Assembly: GCF_000315915.1 (NCBI RefSeq)
Contig: NC_020185.1
Coordinates: 744,001 to 808,000, forward strand
Direction of reading: 5' to 3'
DNA from: Henningerozyma blattae CBS 6284
Lineage: Eukaryota > Ascomycota > Saccharomycetes > Saccharomycetales > Saccharomycetaceae
Length of the DNA: 64,000 nucleotides
Shown here: in pieces, positions 1 through 10,635 of the stretch
How the letters are laid out: every line of letters starts with the position of its first letter
Numbering within the stretch: the first letter of the stretch is position 1
Position numbers and translations under genes: made by a program
Notes under the pieces: model-generated
Databases searched by the model: none
What the model was told of the DNA's origin: nothing
What the model saw: only the letters and a program-made list of their open reading frames with translations

Positions 1-849
1 TACACTGTGAGCGATTGTACTGCCGAGTCTATAAAAGCTATTATAATGGTTAGAAATAGCCCTGCTTTTAAAGAAGTTCATGATGAAATTAGTGATGAAC
101 GGTTATATCAAGGTATTGAAATTTTAATGTCTTTACAAAATCTTGGTAAATTTGAATATGGGTCCTTCGCTACTTATGAGAAAATTAAAGCTCCATTGTC
201 TATGGAATTATTAAACCCAGCTGAAGTATTTTGTAATATTATGGTTGAATATCCATATGTAGAATGCACAGATAGTTCAGTCCTTGGATTGACCTACTTC
301 CACAAACATTACGACTATAAATATGATGAGATTGGCAAGCGTATTAGACTAGCCATTGATTATATCAAAAGAGCACAAAACAATGATGGCAGTTGGTATG
401 GTTCTTGGGGGATCTGTTTCACCTATGCTTCGATGTTTGCCTTAGAGGCCCTCGAGACTATTGGAGAAGATTACAACAATTCTGAAACAGTCAAGAAAGG
501 CTGTGATTTTATTGTGAGCAAACAGAACAAGGATGGTGGATGGTCTGAAACAATGAAATCTAGCGAGATCCACTACTATGTGGATAGTGGTGATTTGGAA
601 GGGTCCTATGTAGTTCAAACCAGTTGGAGTGTGATCGGATTGATCTTGGCTAATTATCCCGATAAAGATGTTGTCTATAGGGGTATTGAGTATATCAAGA
701 GCCAACAACTACCAAGTGGAGAATGGGAGTTTCAGAATGTAGAAGGTGTTTTCAACCATTCATGTGGAATAGAATATCCAAGTTACCGGTTCTTATTTCC
801 TATAAAGGCATTAGGCTTATATAGGACACGGTATTGCCAAAAACCGTAG
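1..849 (+). CDS. ERG7: Lanosterol synthase, C-terminal part (5' end outside window)
   Basis: Oxidosqualene cyclase of ergosterol synthesis, which folds 2,3-oxidosqualene into lanosterol at the ER and lipid droplets. The frame is open from base 1, so the first in-frame codons belong to the middle of the gene; an apparent start at base 7 is only an internal GTG. The catalytic DCTAE box, whose Asp protonates the epoxide, lies at residues 5-9 of the fragment. QW-type repeats follow (NNDGSWYGSWG, NKDGGW, LPSGEW). About 282 residues remain, matching what follows DCTAE in the roughly 730-residue yeast enzyme. The conserved end IEYPSYRFLFPIKALG is followed by a short tail and a TAG stop. Identity is secure; only the upstream portion is missing. 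Confidence 0.96.
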   Translation, partial: YTVSDCTAESIKAIIMVRNSPAFKEVHDEISDERLYQGIEILMSLQNLGKFEYGSFATYEKIKAPLSMELLNPAEVFCNIMVEYPYVECTDSSVLGLTYFHKHYDYKYDEIGKRIRLAIDYIKRAQNNDGSWYGSWGICFTYASMFALEALETIGEDYNNSETVKKGCDFIVSKQNKDGGWSETMKSSEIHYYVDSGDLEGSYVVQTSWSVIGLILANYPDKDVVYRGIEYIKSQQLPSGEWEFQNVEGVFNHSCGIEYPSYRFLFPIKALGLYRTRYCQKP

Positions 850-1023
850 ATCCTAAAAAGGACAAATATGGAAAAGACAAAATACAGATCTACAAGACCT
901 CAAGCCAGCCGATAAACAAGACAGTTGTGCATATGAATCATATAAGCTTAAATATTTGAGTAAATACATCTATGTACTTGTATTTTAGTGGTAGGTAACG
1001 AAACATAAATGATGTGCAAACCA

Positions 1024-1042
1024 ATATATATATATATATATA
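1024..1042. repeat. (AT)n microsatellite
   Basis: A pure alternating AT run of 19 bases in the 850-1083 interval between the 3' ends of ERG7 and DAD4. Such runs recur at 3' ends in this window (about 6143-6162, 25735-25752, 56815-56829) and may double as yeast 3'-end efficiency elements; that role is inferred. Confidence 0.8.
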
Positions 1043-1083
1043 CACTTACTAACATCAGAAGATCTCGACTTCTGCTAATGATA

Positions 1084-1308
1084 TCAATTCGTTGTAGGAT
1101 CTTTTTTCAGCCCAGTAGCCTTTAAGTTGAACTGCGTGCTCTCATGGTAATGTTCTGATAAGTCTCCTATAAACTTTAATTTATTCGAATAGCTGTTGGC
1201 CACTTTGAGTTCTTTATTCATTGTCACTACACTCTCATTAAGCCTATCGACAGTAGCGGTGATCCTCCGAAGTATATCTATCTGTTGTTGCTCATGAGGA
1301 TTTTGCAT
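1084..1308 (-). CDS. DAD4: DASH/Dam1 complex subunit Dad4
   Basis: Small subunit of the Dam1/DASH ring that couples kinetochores to spindle microtubules. The 74-residue product starts MQNPHEQ and has the family core RLNESV, then HxSxQFNLxAT near the C-terminus, as in the 72-residue S. cerevisiae protein. The frame extends ten codons upstream to a GTG, but the ATG at 1308 matches the family start and is chosen. It is convergent with ERG7. In S. cerevisiae DAD4 sits beside ASP1 on chromosome IV; here it sits two genes from ASP1 with OSH3 between, which is part of the interleaved synteny. Confidence 0.93.
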   Translation of the reverse strand: MQNPHEQQQIDILRRITATVDRLNESVVTMNKELKVANSYSNKLKFIGDLSEHYHESTQFNLKATGLKKDPTTN

Positions 1309-2258
1309 TATGACTAGCCCAGTTAAATGAGACTTCACTAATCACGAGTTTTTATGGCTACAATATTACCTAAAAAATTGATCAATATTGAACTATGTTT
1401 TTGATGAACTTTATTTCTTAGAAATTAGTAATTTAAGAAACGAAAAATTCAGAAGCCGGCAAGTCACGTGATATAAAAATGTTTAATTAAGTATTATCCT
1501 AAACAGGACAACCAACAATTAAATCATTGTTATATAGATTTTTAGAGGACTGCTATTTTAAATAAGGATATTAATATATCTTGCTTAGTATTTTTAGCTC
1601 ATTTTTCAAGAGTATATTTTTAATGTACTAACCATTTTCGCTCCCTCTAATTATATATTCCCTGCTGCGCTCAGCCTTCGGCCCAGAAAGAGTCGCAGCG
1701 TCGTTTAAAGTCGCTGGTGAAAAACTCGGGCTGAAAAATGAGAATTCAAAACTGGTGTTAAATAACGCCAGGAACTGGAATTAATTACGGAAAGGTCTAA
1801 CACTAAAATAAATATCTGTTCGCAAATAATTGATCTTGGCTGATATTCCAATAAGTGTTGATTTAAGAAATTAGCTTGTTTGTTTTTTACCCATCAATTC
1901 ACTTGGCTTTTCCTTTTGTTGGCAAACTATAAGAATTAAATTCAAAACCGAAAGATTCTAGGCAAAGGATAGAAAGTTGAGTCAGTACCATTTGAGAATT
2001 TGAAAAGGCATTTTTAAGAGGCAACTTAAAAGAAGCGCTTTAACTCACCAAACACTACTTCAATTAGAACATACGCTCATTGTGACCATAACTAGAGACC
2101 ATTTTCTCTTCTTTATTTGTGGTTTTCTTATTTCGTTGATTCACTTATAACTCAGCTACTTATTCAATCGTTTCGAAAACAGTTAACCTTAAGAAGAATC
2201 AAAGTTGCCGTTGTTGTAATTGTTGCACTATCTGTAAGGACGACATATACATTTGAAT
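1309..2258. other. Intergenic: divergent DAD4/OSH3 promoter region
   Basis: About 950 bases between divergent genes. A CACGTG E-box (Cbf1/Pho4-type) lies at 1465-1470, and a GC-rich island near 1665-1735 stands out from AT-rich surroundings. NOP10, which follows ERG7 in S. cerevisiae, is not found here. No tRNA or other RNA gene was recognised. Confidence 0.6.
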
Positions 2259-5200
2259 ATGGAATCAATCGATGTTCAAAATAGATCCTTTGTGGTGCGT
2301 TGGGTGAAATGCTATCCAGGTGAATCAATTTCGTATCAGATTAAACCTCTGAAAAAATCGTTAGAGTTTTCTATTTATAGGAAACCAATGAACACACTAA
2401 ACACCTCTAGCTTAAGCAATTCTGTTTCTAATACCACCACATTGAATCTTGGCTCAGATGTCACCCACATCTTATCACCACTTGATACATCTTTCCCCAA
2501 CTCATCGATCACTAATGATTCAAATTCCAATATCAGCGGTTCATCTGCAAATGCTGCCAACTCAGGCTTGAACTTGTCGCATATACTGTCTGCCTCGACT
2601 ACTTCAAGTCACAGTATTCCTCATATCCAACGTGGGCTACCCACGAAGAATACAGGGAGTAGTGCGACTACTCCAACTGCTCTACATGATAAGTTAATTC
2701 AATCTGAATTTAAATTGGTTAAAAATATTGGCCATTTAGAAGGTGACGTTTTGACACAAGGGGTTATTGACGTGAAGAAAAGTTCTACTAAAAATGGGAA
2801 TGATGCTGACGATACCCTGTACTATTATGCATTCATCCTTGATAACACTGCTTCTAAAAACGTTAAAAAGAAAGTCCTTTATAATATATCTGTTTTAAAT
2901 AAAAGACATGTTGATGCAACACCAAATTTAACTAAAGAATTGAAAAGTATTGCAAGCAAAGGCTCTAACAGCACAACGAATTCCATAGAATTATTATCTG
3001 TCGGTAGAGGCAGATATCTACAAGGCTACTTGTTGAAAAAGAGAAGGAAGAAATTACAAGGGTTTAAGAAGAGATTCTTCTCTCTGGATTTTAAATATGG
3101 TACATTATCATATTACTTAAATAACCACAATCAAACTTGCCGTGGTGAAATTGTTATTGGATTATCAACCGTCTCTGCTTCTAAAAGAGAACGTATGATT
3201 GTTATTGATTCAGGAATGGAAATTTGGTCATTAAAAGCACAAAGTTTAGATCTTTGGTCCAAATGGATCGAAGCGTTACAATCTTGTTATGATAGACAAT
3301 TGTTGATGCTAAGTAAGGAAAAGAGTCAGATGGAAAGTGAAAATGAGAATCCAAGCGATGCTGTTAATTCAGATACCGATGCTAATGTAAATACTAAAGG
3401 TACTAGCAGCGCTACACAAGAAATTCATGATAATACTAATACAAATATTTCCTTCGGTGATAGCCTAAAACATCCTAATGGCCCTCAAATCAGAAAACAT
3501 TACACTAACTCAATGTCAAGAACCATGACTGTAAATTCACGTAAATCTGATATTGATAATGCAAACCTTGATAGACAAAGATTTAGCGAAATCTTAACCA
3601 ATTTGAAAATTATTCAACACCGTTTGGATAAATACAAAACACATTCAGCTCACTATATTCCAAAACCAAATGGCATATTCGAAAATATAAATTCAAATAA
3701 TAATAATATTCAATCCTTAAATGATCCTTCGGAGGATTCATTAATTTCAAATACAACTTCTATTAATTTATCTGAAACTACATCACGCTCAAATTCACCA
3801 CCATCAGGATTTTCAAGCAATTCATCCGTCGATTTGTCACCCAAACGTAACCATTCCCATCCAAACTCTCCTCATGCGCATTCTCATTCTACGTCACATC
3901 TACACGGGCATAGTCATCCATACCGTCAAATGACTCAAAAGCATCAGTTATATAAAGATTTATCTGACTTACACGATTTTGTGGATTTATTCGTTCAAAA
4001 AACAGAATCCTGGCTTCTAATGAATGCCTCGGTCTCCAATGCAAACGAAGTTCCACAACTCGACAATGACACTTCAGCTGCCTACAATGACAACTATAAC
4101 AATAAGACAATTAGTGCAACATTAAATAAAATTTCAATGCTGTCTTTAAGAACCGTTGATACAAATAACTCTGCTAGATCCTTGAAGAGAGATTCAACTA
4201 TAACAAACGATAATAGCACATATGAAGAGGACGAAGGTGATGATGATGAATTTTTTGATGCAGAAGAGATAATTCAGAGAGGTGTCATTTTATTGCATGA
4301 TGAAGGAGATGATTATTATGGAGACGGTAATACTGATAATCAAAGCATAAACTTGGCAACTGATAGCCACCAAGCCCTCGTCAATACCAACACTGACCAT
4401 CTAGATTCACATATTCTAGATTTAGAGACTGAAGAAGAATCTGAACATTCGGACGAAGATGATGACGATCATTCATCCAATCTACGTCTTCAAAAAAGTG
4501 TCTCTTCTTCAACTTCTTCTCCTGCTGTAGTCAATTCTACAATCAATTCTATTGTAACTACTAGACGCTTATCAATTACTAACGTAGAAGTAACAAGAAC
4601 TAATACAAGGTCATCCACACTATCTCACGCTGCCCTATCGAGAATTGACTCAAGAATATCGAAGAATGCTACTTCCAACAAGGTACAGCAAGGTACCTCA
4701 GTTCATCCACATCCAGCTACCCATCCATCTGCCCATCATCATACGGCTGAACACGGTGAACAAGAGACACATCACCAACACCATGCTCACCATCATACTG
4801 ACGCCGATATTTCTAAATCTACTTCAACTGCATTAACTCCACTACCTTGGCCTCATCGTGTTAAACGTCGTGATGACATTAAAGAGTCAAATTGCTATCC
4901 TCCATCAATATTGTCTTTCTTAAGAAAAAATGTAGGTAAAGATTTAGGATCCATTGCAATGCCAGTAACTGCAAATGAACCATTGACTATTTTGCAAGCA
5001 TTTTCTGAAATATTCGAATATTCTGAAATATTGACATCTAAGAACAGTGCAAAGCATTCCAAATTGTCCCATCAACCCCAGATTACTCTGGTTTCAATTT
5101 TTGCCCTGTCAGCGCTCTCAATGTTTAGAGAGAAGATTAGAAATGCCAGAAAACCTTTTAATCCATTACTAGGTGAAACATTTGAATTGGTAAGAGAAGA

Positions 5201-5996
5201 TTTGGGCTTTAGATTGGTCTCCGAAAAAGTTTGCCACAGGCCACAGATATTTGCTATCCATGTTGATCATGAATTATGGGAATGCAGCTATACTGTTTCC
5301 CCTGTTCAAAAATTCTGGGGCAAATCTGTTGAATTAAACAATGAAGGAACTTTCCATTTAAGGTTTAAGGCTACAAATGAAGAGTTTCAGTGGTCTCAGC
5401 CAACTACTATGTTAAAAAATTTAATTGCTGGAGATAGATATATCGAACCAATTAAGGATTTTACTGTAACATCCACCATAGGCAGTAAATCTAAAGTTTT
5501 ATTTAAAGATGCAGGAATGTTTGGCGGTAGATCAGAAGATGTAACAATTACTGTCTCACCTTCAAATAAGAGTAAAAAATCCTCTAAGCAAATCTTAATA
5601 GGTAAGTGGACTCATTCAATTATGGATAAATCTAGTCAAGAGACATTATGGGAAGTTGGCGAATTAGTTAAAAGCCCAAAGAAGAAATATGGTTTCACCA
5701 AATTTGCAGCTAACTTGAATGAAATAACCGAAATCGAAAAGGACATGTTGCCACCAACAGATTCAAGACTAAGACCTGATGTCAGGGCTTATGAAAATGG
5801 TGATAATGATAAAGCTGAAAGCTTGAAGCTAAAACTAGAACAGGATCAACGTGATAGACGTAATGGGGGCCATGATGTTAAACCCAGATACTTTAAGAGA
5901 ATTTCTGATGAAAAATGGGAGCTAATAAAAGGCTCAAATGGGTACTGGGAAAGAAGAGAAAGGAAAGATTGGATTGATATCACTCCTTTATGGTAA
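2259..5996 (+). CDS. OSH3: Oxysterol-binding-protein homologue Osh3 (GOLD-PH-FFAT-ORD)
   Basis: Lipid-transfer protein of ER-plasma membrane contacts that binds PI4P and regulates Sac1. The ATG at 2259 gives MESIDVQNRSFVVRWVKC, the family N-terminus; the frame opens two codons earlier at a TTG. In order there is an N-terminal GOLD-like region, a PH domain at about residues 248-345 (GRYLQGYLLKKRRKKLQGFK to WSKWIEAL), an FFAT motif DDEFFDAEE near 660 for binding VAP proteins, and the ORD from about 885 to the end (SFLRKNVGKDL onward). At 1245 residues it is about 250 longer than S. cerevisiae Osh3, mostly through Ser/Asn-rich linkers and two His-rich tracts near 530-555 and 813-847. The OSBP fingerprint reads EKVCHRPQ where S. 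cerevisiae Osh3 has EKVSHRPP. Confidence 0.96.
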   Translation: MESIDVQNRSFVVRWVKCYPGESISYQIKPLKKSLEFSIYRKPMNTLNTSSLSNSVSNTTTLNLGSDVTHILSPLDTSFPNSSITNDSNSNISGSSANAANSGLNLSHILSASTTSSHSIPHIQRGLPTKNTGSSATTPTALHDKLIQSEFKLVKNIGHLEGDVLTQGVIDVKKSSTKNGNDADDTLYYYAFILDNTASKNVKKKVLYNISVLNKRHVDATPNLTKELKSIASKGSNSTTNSIELLSVGRGRYLQGYLLKKRRKKLQGFKKRFFSLDFKYGTLSYYLNNHNQTCRGEIVIGLSTVSASKRERMIVIDSGMEIWSLKAQSLDLWSKWIEALQSCYDRQLLMLSKEKSQMESENENPSDAVNSDTDANVNTKGTSSATQEIHDNTNTNISFGDSLKHPNGPQIRKHYTNSMSRTMTVNSRKSDIDNANLDRQRFSEILTNLKIIQHRLDKYKTHSAHYIPKPNGIFENINSNNNNIQSLNDPSEDSLISNTTSINLSETTSRSNSPPSGFSSNSSVDLSPKRNHSHPNSPHAHSHSTSHLHGHSHPYRQMTQKHQLYKDLSDLHDFVDLFVQKTESWLLMNASVSNANEVPQLDNDTSAAYNDNYNNKTISATLNKISMLSLRTVDTNNSARSLKRDSTITNDNSTYEEDEGDDDEFFDAEEIIQRGVILLHDEGDDYYGDGNTDNQSINLATDSHQALVNTNTDHLDSHILDLETEEESEHSDEDDDDHSSNLRLQKSVSSSTSSPAVVNSTINSIVTTRRLSITNVEVTRTNTRSSTLSHAALSRIDSRISKNATSNKVQQGTSVHPHPATHPSAHHHTAEHGEQETHHQHHAHHHTDADISKSTSTALTPLPWPHRVKRRDDIKESNCYPPSILSFLRKNVGKDLGSIAMPVTANEPLTILQAFSEIFEYSEILTSKNSAKHSKLSHQPQITLVSIFALSALSMFREKIRNARKPFNPLLGETFELVREDLGFRLVSEKVCHRPQIFAIHVDHELWECSYTVSPVQKFWGKSVELNNEGTFHLRFKATNEEFQWSQPTTMLKNLIAGDRYIEPIKDFTVTSTIGSKSKVLFKDAGMFGGRSEDVTITVSPSNKSKKSSKQILIGKWTHSIMDKSSQETLWEVGELVKSPKKKYGFTKFAANLNEITEIEKDMLPPTDSRLRPDVRAYENGDNDKAESLKLKLEQDQRDRRNGGHDVKPRYFKRISDEKWELIKGSNGYWERRERKDWIDITPLW

Positions 5997-6580
5997 TACA
6001 AAACTTGTATAACTCCTATTCGGCTTTTTTTATATTATTATATTTTTTCATTACACTCTCCTTATGCTTTAAATATTAACTTTGATATTATTCACATTCT
6101 ATCCTACCCTTTCAAACATTAAGACGCAGAGCAATTTCATGAATATATATATATATATATATTTCATTTTGACTTATTTTAATAAGTTTATTTCTGAACT
6201 ATTATGCATATACAACATACTTCTCTTACATACTATTTTTTTAACATATACTATTTAGTAATGACTTTTATTGTAATCATCTCATAGTTTTTGTTCCCTG
6301 CTTAACTTGAAATATATGAAGGTAAGTTATTATTGTTGAGCAAGATAATTTTCGAACATTTTTAAGTCCATCGATTTTAGCTTATCCGAGATTTTCATTC
6401 AAGAATTCTTTGTCACCACGGTCACCATCCATATTACCAGTGGTTATGTAAAAATAATCAGGTAGCTTATGAAGGAAAATAAATAAAATCTTTGACAATG
6501 TGATATCTCCTTTAATTTAAGATCGCTTCTTCCTTTTAGCCATATTAAGAATATCAATTTTAAACTACTACTTGTGATAA
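5997..6580. other. Intergenic: OSH3 3' region and ASP1 promoter
   Basis: AT-rich, 584 bases between tandem genes. It holds a T-rich 3'-end signal after OSH3 and an (AT)n run at about 6143-6162. No other feature was recognised. Confidence 0.6.
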
Positions 6581-7762
6581 ATGCCTAACGACTCGGTAGC
6601 AATTACTACGATTTGTTCAGATGTGGAGAATTCCCAATTCATGGTCCATAGCTTATATCCTGACGAAGATAATTCAGGTACTAGAAATATAACCACATCA
6701 GAAAACGATATAAATGATACTGACAGCTCTAATATTCAATCTGTAGTTACTTTACCAAGAATTAAAATCTTAGGTACCGGAGGTACAATTGCGTCAAAAG
6801 GTGCTTCCGCATCGAATACAGCAGGCTATAATGTTGACTTAACAGTTCAGGATCTATTGTCATCAATTCCTGATATCTCAAACGTGTGTGAACTAGAATA
6901 CGAACAATTATGCAATGTTGACTCCAAAGATATTGATGAGTCTATTCTATATAAAATTTACAATGGTGTTGCAAAGTCTTTACAAAGTTTTGATGGTGTT
7001 GTTATTACTCATGGTACAGATACTATGGCTGAAACTGCATTTTTTATTGAAAGTACATTAGATGTTGGCGAAGTTCCTGTTGTTTTTGTTGGTTCTATGA
7101 GACCTTCGACAAGTGTCTCAGCAGATGGCCCAATGAATTTATATCAAGCCATTTGCATTGCATCCAGTCCAAAATCTCGTGGCCGTTCTGTTATGGTTTC
7201 ATTAAATGATCAAATCTCTGCTGGGTATTATATTACTAAATCAAACGCCAACAGTTTAGATTCTTTTAATGTTAGACAGGGCTATCTAGGAAATTTTGTT
7301 AACAACGAAATTCATTACTACTATCCTCCTGTTAAACCACAAGGATGTCATAAATTTAAGTTGAGACTACCATCTGCAAATGAAGAGCCTATCTTTAATT
7401 TCCCAAAAGTTTGCATCTTATATGCCCATCAAGCTTTCACAACTGATTTATTAGAGATTGTCTGTAAACATTATGAAGGAATTGTTATTGCTACTATGGG
7501 TGCAGGATCATTACCAGAAGCTGTTAATAAGAAATGCTTATCATTAGATTTGCCAATTATTTACTCAAAAAGATCGAGGGATGGTATGGTACCAACCGCT
7601 AATATGCCACAACCGGAAGGATCTGATAAAAGCCAATCTAATATCATAGCTTCAGGTTATTTAAGTCCAGAAAAGAGTAGAATATTACTTCAATTATGTT
7701 TGAATAACAAATATTCCATGGACGAAATAAGACACGTCTTTAATGGTGTTTATGGTGGTTAA
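6581..7762 (+). CDS. ASP1: Cytosolic L-asparaginase I
   Basis: Hydrolyses L-asparagine to aspartate and ammonia in the cytosol. The 393-residue product has the type I/II asparaginase signatures: LGTGGTIAS at 64-72, with the nucleophilic Thr at 66, and [10 protein letters not shown] at 144-153, with the second catalytic Thr-Asp pair. There is no signal peptide, unlike secreted Asp3-type enzymes, and the first roughly 57 residues are a low-complexity Asp/Asn/Ser extension as in S. cerevisiae Asp1 (381 residues). All catalytic motifs are intact. It lies downstream of OSH3 in the same orientation and converges on PPE1. Confidence 0.96.
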   Translation: MPNDSVAITTICSDVENSQFMVHSLYPDEDNSGTRNITTSENDINDTDSSNIQSVVTLPRIKILGTGGTIASKGASASNTAGYNVDLTVQDLLSSIPDISNVCELEYEQLCNVDSKDIDESILYKIYNGVAKSLQSFDGVVITHGTDTMAETAFFIESTLDVGEVPVVFVGSMRPSTSVSADGPMNLYQAICIASSPKSRGRSVMVSLNDQISAGYYITKSNANSLDSFNVRQGYLGNFVNNEIHYYYPPVKPQGCHKFKLRLPSANEEPIFNFPKVCILYAHQAFTTDLLEIVCKHYEGIVIATMGAGSLPEAVNKKCLSLDLPIIYSKRSRDGMVPTANMPQPEGSDKSQSNIIASGYLSPEKSRILLQLCLNNKYSMDEIRHVFNGVYGG

Positions 7763-8183
7763 GATGAACACACATTTGTAATAATAAATAGCTAAGGGAG
7801 AAACAATAGTAAGAAATCTTAAGGCCAAATGTTTAATTTTTTTTAGCATAATTTTTTTAGTCAAATAGATAAAATGACCAGGTATAAATAGACGATTTGC
7901 TTATTGGCTTACTGAACCTCTGTATATCTATATCTCCTATATCGATATATAGATACATGCGTTTAAAAACTTTTTCTTTTAATTAGTAAACAAGAAAATT
8001 TCGAATGAAACGAAGGTTAAATAAGTATACACATATGATATTTATGTAAAACTTTAAGAAATAATCAGTCGATAAATTTAAGTCTATCTAACATCAATAA
8101 AGTGTTCGAGGATATTGTCACCAGTGAAGATATCCATATTGCCAAATAGTCAGTGCACTGGAAGAGATTAATAGGTATTATTT
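7763..8183. other. Intergenic: convergent ASP1/PPE1 3' regions
   Basis: 421 AT-rich bases between two stop codons, with T-runs near 7838-7860 and a partly palindromic ATATCGATATAT stretch near 7938-7949. No gene was seen. Confidence 0.6.
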
Positions 8184-9407
8184 TTATGGCTGTGGTGGTG
8201 TGCCCCAGTTAGTTTGAATAACAACATTTTTTGAATCATTTCGTTTCCAAAAATCTATAAGTGTTAAGGCGGCTTTAGCAGTAGTATCTTCTTGGATAAA
8301 ATGCCCTGAATCCTGAAATACTACCAGCTGATATTTACCTCGCATTTGGCCTACTATCAAATCTTTATCTAAGTTATCATTACCAGCCAAGATTAATAGT
8401 TTGGATGTCGGTAAAGCAACAAATGATTTTGATAAATCTTTGAACCAAGTGTCCCAATAAGGAACAAAGCTCTTTAAATTTGTAATTCTAACTATTTTAC
8501 CAGATGATGATTTCTTAAATAGTGCTGGTACAGAAATCTCTGCAGACGGCTTTGATTTACAAAGTCCATGCTGAATATGCCAATTGATTGCATCTTTATT
8601 TGAGGTAAAAACGTTTGGAGTTTTTTGGAGAAATTTATCCACTTCTTTTAAAGCCAATATTGCTGCTTCTTCAACAATATCAAACATAGCTACACCTTCG
8701 ATATATTTTCTAATCATTGGCATAAACTCCTTAAAACTAAAAGTGCATACAGAACCACCAAACGAATGCCCAATTAAAATAATTGAAATCTTGGATAAAA
8801 GTTTAGTTTTATCTAATAAATGTTTATCAAAAAAGCTAGAAAATAAAGCCACAAAGTCTCCAATAAATGAAGCTCTATTATAATCAGTCTTTATAGTATC
8901 ATCAATTGGCTTAGTCATTGAGTGACCTCGTGCATCAAATGAAAAAGACCCGCAATTACCATTTAATCTTTTATATAAGTTTTTGGCTAAACTTGCAAAT
9001 GTTAGTCCTGATGAACCTGCACCATGATGGAAAACAAAAAATGGAATTGATTTCATTTTTAATAACTCATCCTCGTCTATTGAAGGTATAGTAAAATAGG
9101 TATTGAATCGATAGTTTCGTTGTTTTAGCTCTACTATTTCATTATTATCAAAAAAATCTTTCCAAGATGGTAATCTAGAATCTTCCTCATTATTATCCCC
9201 TGAAAGGTTTAACTTCTTCTTATTTTCTATTTTCAAAATAGACATAGCAGACCTATGAGAATTTGTTGATCTGTCTTGAAAGTTGCTTAGACTACCAAGT
9301 GTATCATTCTCTGATTCTTCTTCGTATTCTGAACTAGGGCCACCTAATATTTCATTGGCACGACCTAAATGACTTAGAAGCATTTTTCTTCTAAAATCAT
9401 CACCCAT
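8184..9407 (-). CDS. PPE1: Protein phosphatase methylesterase 1
   Basis: Serine esterase that removes the C-terminal methyl ester from PP2A catalytic subunits. The 407-residue protein (S. cerevisiae 400) has an alpha/beta-hydrolase core: oxyanion loop HHGAGSS at 128-134, FDARGHS at 157-163, nucleophile elbow GHSFGGS with Ser215, and the catalytic His in DSGHFIQED near 370. The N-terminal 90 residues are acidic and Ser-rich, as in fungal homologues. Some fungal copies also act in the small mitoribosomal subunit (reported as MRPS2), which this sequence cannot decide. Start ATG at 9407, beginning MGDDFRRKMLL. Confidence 0.95.
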   Translation of the reverse strand: MGDDFRRKMLLSHLGRANEILGGPSSEYEEESENDTLGSLSNFQDRSTNSHRSAMSILKIENKKKLNLSGDNNEEDSRLPSWKDFFDNNEIVELKQRNYRFNTYFTIPSIDEDELLKMKSIPFFVFHHGAGSSGLTFASLAKNLYKRLNGNCGSFSFDARGHSMTKPIDDTIKTDYNRASFIGDFVALFSSFFDKHLLDKTKLLSKISIILIGHSFGGSVCTFSFKEFMPMIRKYIEGVAMFDIVEEAAILALKEVDKFLQKTPNVFTSNKDAINWHIQHGLCKSKPSAEISVPALFKKSSSGKIVRITNLKSFVPYWDTWFKDLSKSFVALPTSKLLILAGNDNLDKDLIVGQMRGKYQLVVFQDSGHFIQEDTTAKAALTLIDFWKRNDSKNVVIQTNWGTPPQP

Positions 9408-10251
9408 TGCTAGTGCTTGTTATCTTACTTGGATTGGTGATTTAGGTACAAAAAATAATCATATAGTATTTAGGGGTAATTTATATTCTTTAAAGAACTC
9501 TGTTTTATTTATTTATTTATTTTTTTCTAGTTATAGCAAGAATGCTTTCAACAAGAATTCTTGGCTAAGAATCGGCAATAATTAAGATTTAAAAAAACTA
9601 ATTTCATCAAAAGACATATTTCTAAATATACCTTATCAAAAAAACTCCTAAATTAAAAGAGTCTTTAGCAATCATTTATAAAATATACGTACCAAATAAA
9701 GGTCTTACTTATTATGCAGTCTTTATGAAGGAGTAATAGCCCCTATAAAATATTTAACGACGCGCCAGAAAATTAAAGAGATTGCTTCGAAATCTTTCAA
9801 CAATTGACCGGGTAATATGTATATAATTAACTGGCAAACACTCAGTAAGAGCAGTATAGAATTTAGGACGATACAACAAACGAGGTTAGTTATATATTAT
9901 CTGTTAAATAGATTGATAATTAACATATGAATTACCGCTTGTTGAAATAGTGTGCTTTCTGAGGATAAAAATATGCCATCGTATATATCAAAATATCTTT
10001 TGGTAGATACTAAAATTTCCAATCTACTTAGTGTTTTACGAATATTCTGATAAGTATTAAAGAAAATTTAACTATCCAAAGGATAAATATTTGCAAATTT
10101 TATTCTTAACTTATGAAAACATCTATATGGTTGTAAACGTACAATTTGAATTAAGGATATCGTTGTTTAAAGACGGGGGAATGCCCTAAATCGAACGTAT
10201 TAGGGAATGGTTTTAGAATTACTTTCAACTGTCTTAAATATTTTCTAACCT
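9408..10251. other. Intergenic: PPE1 promoter region
   Basis: 844 AT-rich bases. A Reb1-type CGGGTAA lies at 9809-9815, about 400 bp upstream of the PPE1 ATG, with an MCB-like ACGCG near 9760. No RNA gene or further coding frame was recognised. Confidence 0.55.
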
Positions 10252-10635
10252 TTACAAATCGTTTTTTTTGTTGCCTAATTTACTTGGGTTGAGTATTGGG
10301 GCTTCAAAATGGTTTATTGACTTATCATTATGAGACTCTTTTGAGCTTCGGGGAGAAAAGTCTGATACAAATTTTGGTGACCAAATCTTCTCTTCTTTAT
10401 AAACACTTTCCAACCAGTTTTTGCTTTCAATTCTGTATTTTATTTCTAGCAATTCTAAAAATGCTGTATCTAACTCTATCCCTTTGTAGATCTCGTATTC
10501 TTCCTGCCAACTAAGAGGCTGTTCTTGAGATTTTGGCTCTGCAGATATTTCGGAATACGTTTTGGATATCACATCTGAGTAATCTCCAAATGTATATGGT
10601 ATAATTGTGTCTGATTTTATTTGATTTTTGAACAT
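10252..10635 (-). CDS. Unrecognised 127-residue protein
   Basis: I do not recognise this product. It opens at an ATG (10635) with MFKNQIKSDTIIPYTFGDYS and runs 127 residues without a membrane segment, signal peptide or obvious metal-binding motif. Visible traits are several aromatic-acidic patches (LSWQEEYEIYKG; KNWLESVYKEEKIWSPKF) and a polar Asn/Lys/Ser-rich tail, which suggest a small soluble protein that binds a partner. It sits between PPE1 (same strand) and MRPL35 (divergent) with its own 415-bp divergent promoter, and no gene overlaps it on the other strand. It may be a fast-evolving ancestral small gene or a lineage-specific one; a chance ORF is less likely at this length with such non-random composition. 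Confidence 0.6.
   Translation of the reverse strand: MFKNQIKSDTIIPYTFGDYSDVISKTYSEISAEPKSQEQPLSWQEEYEIYKGIELDTAFLELLEIKYRIESKNWLESVYKEEKIWSPKFVSDFSPRSSKESHNDKSINHFEAPILNPSKLGNKKNDL

Noticed and set aside
850..2258. Expected NOP10 gene beside ERG7
   Set aside because: No frame encoding the short Nop10 sequence was found on either strand; presumed lost from this track.
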